DNA of 64,000 nt. It comes from Crotalaria pallida. Lineage: Eukaryota > Streptophyta > Magnoliopsida > Fabales > Fabaceae. Under the pieces are notes generated by a model. That model ran no database searches. It was not told where the DNA came from and worked only from the letters and a program-made list of their open reading frames with translations. The stretch is from positions 160,589,501 to 160,653,500 of the forward strand of contig CM075651.1 in NCBI GenBank assembly GCA_037953625.1. Direction: 5' to 3'. A program made the position numbers and the translations under genes. The stretch's first letter is position 1; every line of letters starts with the position of its first letter. Shown here piece by piece: positions 57,181 through 64,000 of this stretch.

Positions 57181-58776
57181 TGTTAGTTCCATGATGAACA
57201 TGATGAATGTTTTGATAATGACAAAGTGTTTTTGAACAAGCTACATGTGTTGATCAAGTTTCAAGCTCAACAAGCAACAACAAACATCAAATGAAGAAGA
57301 GAGAAAGCAAGCTCATGAAGACCTAAGTTTGAGTGTATTTGTATTTCTTTTATCTTTTGCCTCTCAAGCTTCATAGGTTTTTTATTTGAGTAGATTATTA
57401 TAGAGGGTAGTGAATCTCATTCATAAGTCATGATTTAATCATAATTTGAGTTTTCACTTAACCTAGAATCAATAGGTGGCTTAAAGGTTTTAAAGGAAAG
57501 GTTGGATTTTGAGAAAACAAGTTTTTGAACATGTGCAGTACCAACTTAATCGATTAAGTGATTAACTTAATCGAGTACTACTTGAGTACACGACTTGCTT
57601 AATCGATTAAGTACTGCTGAACTGATTTTTTAAAATACGTTTTTCACTTCTCAAAATCAGTTTTCAAGTGCTACAACTTTTGGGTATTCTATATAAACCT
57701 TTTCCTATTATTTGTGATCATTAGAATCATTTCATACAAGTTTTACAAAGAATCAAGCCACTCTATTCTCTCTCATTTTCTAAAGATCAAAGTTTTCATA
57801 TTTTCATATTCTTTGATCAAGAACCTTTGAATCTCTTATGGTGAATTGTCATAACTCTTGATTGAGATTCATAGGATTGTTTTGTGTTTTCTATTGTGTT
57901 GTAATCTTTGCAAGAAGGCAAGCCACTACAACAAACAAGAAGTCTTGGTGTGTCGATTTTATCATCAAGCAAGTGCATTCTTATTGAAGAAGAAGAAGAA
58001 GTCTTGGTTGTGAATCAAGCAAGGAGAAGCCTTGGTGTGTGGATTATCATCAAGCAATTGAAGACTTGTTGTGTCGATTATCAACAAGGGGTAGAGGTTA
58101 GATTAGAGAGAAGATCAATAGGATTACAAGGCAAGGGTGTCGGTTATCTCTTGTAAGCTAGCAAGAAGGAAGTCTTGTGAGGCAATCACTTGTAATTTGA
58201 GAACTCTAATTCCTCATAGTGAAGAATCTCTCTTGGTTGAAGAGGGGACTGGATGTAGCTTTCAAGTGGATGAAAGTGAACCAGGATAAATCACTGTGTC
58301 GTATCTCTAAACCCTTACTCTTTATATTCAAGTCATTTGATTGCGTTCTTGGTTGAAAACCTAGAAAGATTGATTTTCATAATTGATTAAATTGAATCTT
58401 TAATTGTTCAAATTGATAAAGGGAAAATCATTTTCATAACTAGGTTAATCAATAAGAATATAGGTGTTAATCATTTCTGCTGAATCTCTGATCTTGCATG
58501 TGAATTGATTGATTTTCGTATTCGAATGAAAAATTGATTTTTCTGTTTTCTGTCATATTTAATCGATTAAGTTCAAGTTTAATCGAGTACTACTCGAGTA
58601 AATTGCAGGTTAATCGATTAAGTGCTGTAGAATTTGCAAAAATCATTTGTTTTGATTGTTTAGATTTGTTTCATTCGAAAATCTTTCAAGGTATCTTGTA
58701 CACCTATTCAACCCCCCCTTCTAGGTGTATTCCTAGGGTTCCTTTGTCTCTCCAACCACCAATTGCGGTTTCCACA
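57181..58776 (+). repeat. 3' LTR of the Copia-like element
   Basis: Same length as the 5' LTR; two base differences were seen (ctacttgagt for ctactcgagt near 57583, and ttgattaaat for ttgattgaat near 58387). Confidence 0.95.
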
Positions 58777-58781
58777 GTTGT

Positions 58782-60113
58782 GGCCTCAAATTCTACAGAT
58801 AGTACAAGTGAAGGAAATACTGAATGTTATTCTTGCTGCAGCTAGGCGCACCTTTAATAGTCAGATTTGTAAGAGCGCTCTGTAAGGCGTACAAATACTA
58901 CAGATAATTACAAGGGGAGTAGCTGATATTATTTCTATCGTGATGGTACGCCTTTTACTACGGAGGCTAGGACCATGACTCGAGAAAGAAAGGCCATGGG
59001 GGCGGTAGATACGTAGTGGCTGCAGCGGTGGAGTAGTTGTTGTGATGGTGATTTGGGGGTGTACGCCATTGCTGCCTACCCGCCTCTTCTTGTCATCTTC
59101 TCCAGTGTTCTCTCTCTGAGTGTGTAACGTGTTATTGTTGTTGATTGCCTTCCTCCAGTTGGCTTAGTTACTTCAGGTGGGTTTGAAGGGAGTGGGAGGT
59201 ATGCGCTCTGCTGTTTGCCTTTGTACCTCCCCTTCCTCTTTTCGTATTCTTCCTTTAAGTTGCAGAGGAAAGCATCTTGTATTTTGTGTGTAGTGTTGTT
59301 GTTGCTCTGTTGTGTTCTGATGGTTGAAGTTGTTGTTATGGTGGTTGTTGGAGGTGTGCGCTCTCTGGCTCACCTCCTTCTTTGTATCTCTCTCTCTCGT
59401 GTTCTGTCTCTTACTTCTCTTCAGTGTTCCTTCTCTGAGACTTAAAGAAGAGAACTAGTGTTTCATGTGTTTATTGTGTTTGTTGTTGTTGTTGTTGTTT
59501 CATACGTTGGAGGAGGGTCTCTTTTATAGTGCCCTCTTTATCCACTGGTCCTTGTCTTTCCTTCTCTTTTTCCATTGGGCCATGCCTCTTTTCCTTCTAT
59601 GTAGTTGCTCCTTTCTCCCTTTCCAGAGTCCAATTTGTCTTCTTTTCCCTTTTGAGCTTTGTTATTAATGGCTAGCAGTGGGAGACATACAAGACTTGCC
59701 TTCTTGATCTTTCCTCTTTGAAAGGGCTGCATGAGGTAAGCCAAAGATGCTCTGGCTTCTCATGCACGCTCCTTGTAGTCCTGGGGAACTGGAATGCCTT
59801 GTCTGCACGTGTGCGCCTTCCATTAGTCTCATGCCCTGTACGCTCCCCTTTATCATGGCTTTCTTTGTGAGTTTTCATGATGTCTGGGACGCTTTGGGAG
59901 GATATGTATTGCTCTTTGCCATCAGGACGTCCTTCCCTTTTCTTGGAAATAATATCAAAATGTGACGCTCTGGACAAATGGTGCTCTGGACGGTTCTTGA
60001 TGCTTGCACGCCTTTTCTCAGAGTCTTTTATTGTTTTGTTTTGTTTGATGATTTTTGGGCCTTCACACAGATTGGGCCTTGCAATTTGGGCCACCAAATA
60101 TTGGGTACCAACA
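58782..60113 (-). repeat. 5' LTR of the outer element, remaining piece
   Basis: Continues the LTR interrupted at 52908, from ggcctcaaattctacagat to GGTACCAACA. Scattered differences from 45963-47294 are visible. Confidence 0.9.
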
Positions 60114-60118
60114 AAAGG

Positions 60119-60807
60119 CTTTATATATATATATATATAATAAAAAAGTAAATTAAATTAGTCATATAAGGTGATTAACTAGACCGAAAATGGCTTCACT
60201 ATTTTTGTTTACGGTACTATTAGCAAACATTCATCGATTATTTCAGGGGAATGCAAAGAGTGGGTAGAGTATCTCGACATACACTATCAGTTTGGTGTAC
60301 TATATTGGTCATCATAAATTGAACAAAACGTTTGTCCATTGAGTTTGTATTTTCTGTGTATCATGCTAAAAAGTATCTTAAGAAAATACGGTATTATTTA
60401 AGGATAATAAAGGTCAAAGGAAGTTGGTGGATATTGAAAAATTAAATTTAACATTTTTTCAAATGTTAAACGTATTATTTTAAAAATAATTTTTTTATTT
60501 TCTAATATTTTTAGAACATTTATTACCGTATTCATTTTTTTATTTTGAAATCTTTTAACCTCATTCTTAAAATATCTATAGTTATGAAGAATGCTAAAAA
60601 TATTCTAAACCCCTCTAAAAATAAGGGTCTCCTTAACAACTGTTTTTATTAAGGTGTTTCGATATAAAAAAGTCTGCAAAACCTAAATTCCTAGGGCTGA
60701 GGATAAGAAGCTAAAAGTAGTAAAAAAATTTAGAAATATTAAGTCAACTATAACTTGAATCATTAAATGTTTAATTTTTTATTTTTTTTATAAAAATGCA
60801 CTTTTTT
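60119..60807. other. AT-rich spacer
   Basis: (TA)n run at 60121-60139 directly next to the target duplication of the outer element. No gene seen. Confidence 0.5.
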
Positions 60808-61453
60808 TAGGATCTGTTTGGCAAAACTAGTTTGTAGCTGTAAGTTTGTAACTTGTAGCTATGAGCTTCTAGCTTGTAGCTGTTAAGTTAGTTAGGAGCT
60901 GTGAGCCTGTAGCTGTTTAACTTATTATTTAAAATAGTGTTGTTTGGCAAAACTAGCTTTTGAAATAGCTAAAAGTTATTAAATGATCAAAAAGGACATG
61001 CAACATTTTATTATTTTAAATTTTTCAAATTTTTTCTATATTTATTAAATAGATAGTTAATTAATTAATTAATTAATAAAATATAAAATTATTAAATTAT
61101 AATTAATTAAATTCATTTTTTCTTAATTTATTAATTATGTAGTTAATTAGTTAATTAATTACAACAAAATTATTAAATTATAATTAATAATTAATTAAAG
61201 GGTACTAAAATAATTTTAAATTTTGTTTGAGGGTATAATTGGTATATGAATTATTGAAAGCTAGTTTAGTTTCTAAAAGCTACTTCAAGTAGCTTTCTAA
61301 AAGCTTGCTTTCAAAAGCTACAAGCTCCTTTTTTAAAAGTTATAAGCTCATTTTAATTTGTATTAGCCGAACGGGGCTAGTAGCTTATTATTGAATCTAA
61401 AAGCTCCTAGTTAACTAAAAAGCTCCTAGCTCATGTTGCTGAACATGGCCTTA
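60808..61453. mobile_element. hAT-like MITE
   Basis: Left end ggatctgtttggcaaaacta, right end gttgctgaacatggcc, imperfect inverted repeats of the G-CTGTTTGG type common in plant hAT MITEs. Subterminal regions are full of agctacaagct/tagcttgtagct words in both orientations; the centre is AT-rich. The 8-bp target duplication is not clear. Confidence 0.55.
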
Positions 61454-61570
61454 GTCTCTTATCCTCAACCCTTATAGCTAAGGTTAAAAAAATCCATAAA
61501 AAAATCACAATTTTATATTTATTGCTTTTTGGAAATTATAAAATCACATTTTTCAAACAATTTTCTTTTA

Positions 61571-61730
61571 GAGCAATGATTTAGAGACCTACATGAAAAG
61601 ATTTATTCATAAATCTATACATTAGAATCTTAACATTTGTCATATAAGTTATTTTATTTAATTTTTTTTAACTTAAAAATAACAAGTATCATAATCTTAT
61701 GTGTAGATTTGTAGGCTTGTAAGTCTCTAT
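61571..61730. mobile_element. Short hairpin MITE, family D, copy 2
   Basis: Starts atgatttagagacctacatg and ends gtaggcttgtaagtctctat; similar in layout to 20949-21116. Confidence 0.6.
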
Positions 61731-61995
61731 ATATTTTTTTTCCTTTTATTTATAATTGATTGTTTAACAAATGTTCTCCACAAATTCCAATTACAGCACT
61801 TGAAAAAGTAGTAAATTTTGAAAACGTTGTGATTGTGTGAGACAAGAAGAAATGAATGGATGTTGGTGCATGCGTGTCATACAATGTTTGGTTATTGGCC
61901 TGCCTTTTTTCTTTCTAGTAAATTCTAGTTGTCCTTATACTTAACACTCCCTTGTTTTAAGTGGATTTGATCCTCCATTTTCAAGAAAGAAGAAA
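61731..61995. other. Spacer, nothing recognised
   Basis: No gene, RNA gene or terminal repeat seen. Confidence 0.4.
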
Positions 61996-62160
61996 AATAT
62001 CTAGAGAACTATACATAAAGAGATTTACACATAAAATTATAGATAAAATTGTGACATTTATTATTTAAATTTTTTTATTTTATTTTTTTAACTTAAAATT
62101 AACAAATATCGAAATCTTATGGGTAAGTTTATGAATAAGTCTTTTAATATAGATCTTCCA
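61996..62160. mobile_element. Short hairpin MITE, family D, copy 3
   Basis: Starts atctagagaactatacataa and ends tgaataagtcttttaatata, with the internal tgacattta/taacttaaaattaacaa block shared with the other two copies. Confidence 0.55.
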
Positions 62161-62657
62161 ATTATTACTTTTTCAAGAATGTAAAAAAAAAATAAAAAAT
62201 TAAAAGGTCATTTTCAAAAGACCCAAATCATTCCTAAATAATTCACCATACGTGCATCCGTGTATAGATGGAAAACTAAAAAATACTCACGCACTCACTT
62301 TGTCTATTGTTGACCAAGGGTGCTAAGTGGTAACAACTAACAACCAACAAGGCATCTTTTTTCTTGTTTTCGGCGGCAACAACCAGAAAATTAATACAGT
62401 AAACAATACTGTACACCATAACACAATGAAGCGGCAACCCAACACTAAAAATACACTAGTAGTACTAATATAAACGATTTGTTAAGTATGGATGATTGAT
62501 AATTAACAGAACTCTGTAGGATATAAAAAGAAAAATGCGAGTATCTATCTGAACTTGATTTTTAATGTTTGTTCAATTTTATTTTTTTCCCTCGTAAAAT
62601 GTTTTACCTATACAAAAAATAAAACCGATATCTAATGAACAACTTAGTTAACAAGTA
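62161..62657. other. Spacer, nothing recognised
   Basis: No gene, RNA gene or terminal repeat seen. Confidence 0.4.
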
Positions 62658-62830
62658 CTCCCTTTCTTTCATAAGTAATATATTTTAAGGTTATGCACAG
62701 ATTTTAAGAAATGATTAAATATGGTAAAAACTTAGGTTATTTCGACTATAATATCCCTATATAATCATTATTTAAGAAAAAGTAAGATGAAACAAAACCT
62801 CTATGAACACTATATACGAAATGGAGGGAG
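62658..62830. mobile_element. Stowaway-type MITE
   Basis: Starts ctccctttctttcataagta and ends tatacgaaatggagggag, TA flanks (62656-62657, 62831-62832). 173 bp. Confidence 0.75.
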
Positions 62831-62867
62831 TACTATATTATACTAGCTTTAAGATCCGAAAAAAATA

Positions 62868-63144
62868 TATATTTTTCTGATTCTATTTGTAAGACCCTTT
62901 TGGGATTTTTCTCTTATACCAAGGAAAATAGTTAAATTTGTTAGTGAGATTGAAAATGTAAAAATTTAATATACTCCGTATATTTTTTCTAAGCTATCCT
63001 ATAATTATTATTGGAATTCTAAAAAATGTAAATAGGAATATTTATGAAAAATGTAATTAAATTCTTTTAAAAATTGAAATGAGATATTATAAATAAAATA
63101 AAAATAAAAATCCCAAAAAAGTTATATATAGACCGGACAGAGTG
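62868..63144. mobile_element. Decayed family E MITE
   Basis: The order of words (tttgtaagacccttttggga, gtgagattgaaaatgt, gaatatttatgaaaaatgta, tatatagaccggacagagtg) follows family E of 38973-39250; termini are eroded. Confidence 0.5.
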
Positions 63145-63282
63145 AACACAGTAATGAGTTAAAAAAAATACATTTTTAACATGAGACATTGACTTTTTAG
63201 TTTAATGGTAGACGCATGCTATACATCGTGGTGTAAGAAGTGTCCCACCAAGTCCCAAATCACCCAACTAATTGGAAGTTTA

Positions 63283-63385
63283 TTTTTTTTTCCATGATCG
63301 GAGTGTCCACCGTCGATCGTAGTGACTAATCTCCTCGTTGGCTTGTAGGTACCTCTAATGGGTGTGACAACTGACTCCGAAATTT
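63283..63385 (-). mobile_element. Short SINE-like retroposon
   Basis: A 103-bp less AT-rich block flanked by a perfect 17-bp direct repeat AACTAATTGGAAGTTTA (63266-63282, 63386-63402), with an A-tail on the minus strand (T-run at 63283-63291). It contains GGAGATTAGTC followed by GGTGGACACTCCGATCATGG, which resembles the 3' end of Au-type plant SINEs. It lacks a clear tRNA-like head, so it is probably 5'-truncated. Confidence 0.75.
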
Positions 63386-63556
63386 AACTAATTGGAAGTT
63401 TAGAACAAGCACATTTAATCACAAAAAATTAAAGGAGAAATTACAAGTCGGTACACATTGAAACCAAAAGTGTAAATCACACTCTTTGTGTTAGCTGATT
63501 AAAAAAAAACCTCTTTGTTGTTGCAAGTATTTTTTTATTTAAATTCTTAAAATATA

Positions 63557-63840
63557 CTCCCTGCATTTTTATTTTATTATTTATAGGTAACATTTTAGAA
63601 GAATTTTTCGGTCATATTTATAGATCATTTTGTATTTTTAAGAAACATTTATTGTTTTTTCTCTTATTTTTTGGTCATATACTCATATCTATACGTCAAT
63701 TTGAAATTTTCAGTGCATGGTAAGAGAGTAAGATTATAATGTTAAAATACATTTTTAAAGTTTCAAAAAATTTAACTACCCTTCTCAGTCTGTTCAATAT
63801 GATTAAGTATAACTTATAAATAGGATAAAAAAAATATAAA
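63557..63840. mobile_element. Decayed family A MITE
   Basis: Shares the order ggtaacattttagaagaatt, tagatcattttgtatttt, aaacatttattgttttttct, aaaattt-like and gattaagtataacttataa with 5972-6262; ends are eroded. Confidence 0.5.
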
Positions 63841-64000
63841 TGTTCAAATTTTTATAAATAAAATGAATATTTGGGAAAGGAGTGCCACAAATATAATATT
63901 CATCAAATTCAAAAATAAAACATAATACTATGACATAATAAGGAATGGGTGAGTGAGTTTGGGTGCGAGCAGATGCAATGATCGTGATGCACATGATTTA

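Larger units (their letters stand above)
52909..58776 (+). mobile_element. Young gag-only Copia-like LTR retrotransposon
   Basis: 5868 bp. Two 1596-bp LTRs (TGTTAG...CCACA), PBS for initiator tRNA-Met (TGGTATCAGAGC at 54507-54518), a gag frame, and a polypurine tract AAAAAGGGGGAGAT (57167-57180). Flanked by the 5-bp duplication GTTGT (52904-52908, 58777-58781), inside the right LTR of the outer element. I found two differences between the LTRs (one C/T and one G/A), so insertion is recent. Protease, integrase, RT and RNase H are absent. The Gag type and the gataatgccaaagggggaga motif point to the SIRE/Maximus-like Copia group (inference). Confidence 0.92.
45884..60113 (-). mobile_element. Non-autonomous LTR retrotransposon (Ogre/Tat-type PBS), host of a nested Copia-like element
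   Basis: Perfect 5-bp target duplication AAAGG (45879-45883, 60114-60118). On the minus strand the 5' LTR is the right one. It is followed by a primer site TGGCGACTCCACTGGGG (52823-52807), similar to the tRNA-Arg-type PBS reported for Ogre/Tat elements. The polypurine tract CCAAAGGGGGCAAT (47308-47295) precedes the left (3') LTR. The right LTR is split at 52908/58777 by the nested element. The internal region (47295-52825, 5.5 kb) has no recognisable gag, protease, RT or integrase on either strand, but carries a long open frame on the opposite strand. Family name is inference. Confidence 0.85.

Noticed and set aside
63196..63262. tRNA-like or SINE head: tagtttaatggtagacgc resembling an A box
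   Set aside because: No convincing B box or cloverleaf, and it lies outside the TSD-bounded SINE at 63283-63385.

Overview
The window is nuclear DNA from a dicot plant, most likely a legume (inference). The genes have many short introns with GT-AG borders and the spacers are very AT-rich. Plant mobile DNA is dense: Stowaway-type MITEs flanked by TA, Helitron ends with a hairpin and CTAG, short SINEs, LTR elements with 5-bp target duplications, and a primer-binding site of the type reported for Ogre/Tat elements, which are common in legumes.

Layout. 1-6.9 kb is AT-rich: a broken terminal exon resembling nucleoside diphosphate kinase, a minisatellite, two related Helitron 3' regions with an ATG8-like gene fragment between them, and a MITE. 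6.9-15.2 kb (+) is an intact 16-exon SAC-domain phosphoinositide phosphatase (804 aa). 16.5-19.3 kb holds a foldback element built of hairpin units and a MITE cluster. 19.9-20.8 kb (+) is a short gene or gene fragment matching only an internal part of COP1-interacting-protein-7-like proteins. 23.3-25.5 kb (+) is an intact 4-exon DUF936 gene (535 aa). 26.2-27.6 kb (-) is an intact 3-exon AlkB-type dioxygenase (382 aa), convergent with the DUF936 gene.

From 28 kb onward mobile DNA dominates. A 3.9-kb TGTAACA...TGTTACA unit (probable long solo LTR) carries a 60-bp tandem array. A second unit of this class (32.1-37.0 kb) has split a MITE. A MITE graveyard follows (37-39.7 kb). A 2.8-kb minus-strand Helitron carries an exon of plastid-type soluble pyrophosphatase and hosts a SINE. 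At 45.9-60.1 kb lies a minus-strand LTR element without pol, which carries a long antisense reading frame; its right LTR is split by a very young plus-strand Copia-like element that has gag but no pol. The last 4 kb hold MITEs, a hAT-like MITE and another SINE.

The three intact genes are single-copy-style plant genes with no shared pathway that I can see. The most notable signals are the two-level LTR nest with full TSDs at both levels, the antisense reading frame of the outer element, the PBS-like repeats of the inner one, the palindrome clusters shared by two unrelated LTR families, and gene fragments carried by or lying beside Helitrons. All coordinates and splice sites were read by eye; no alignment or database search was run.
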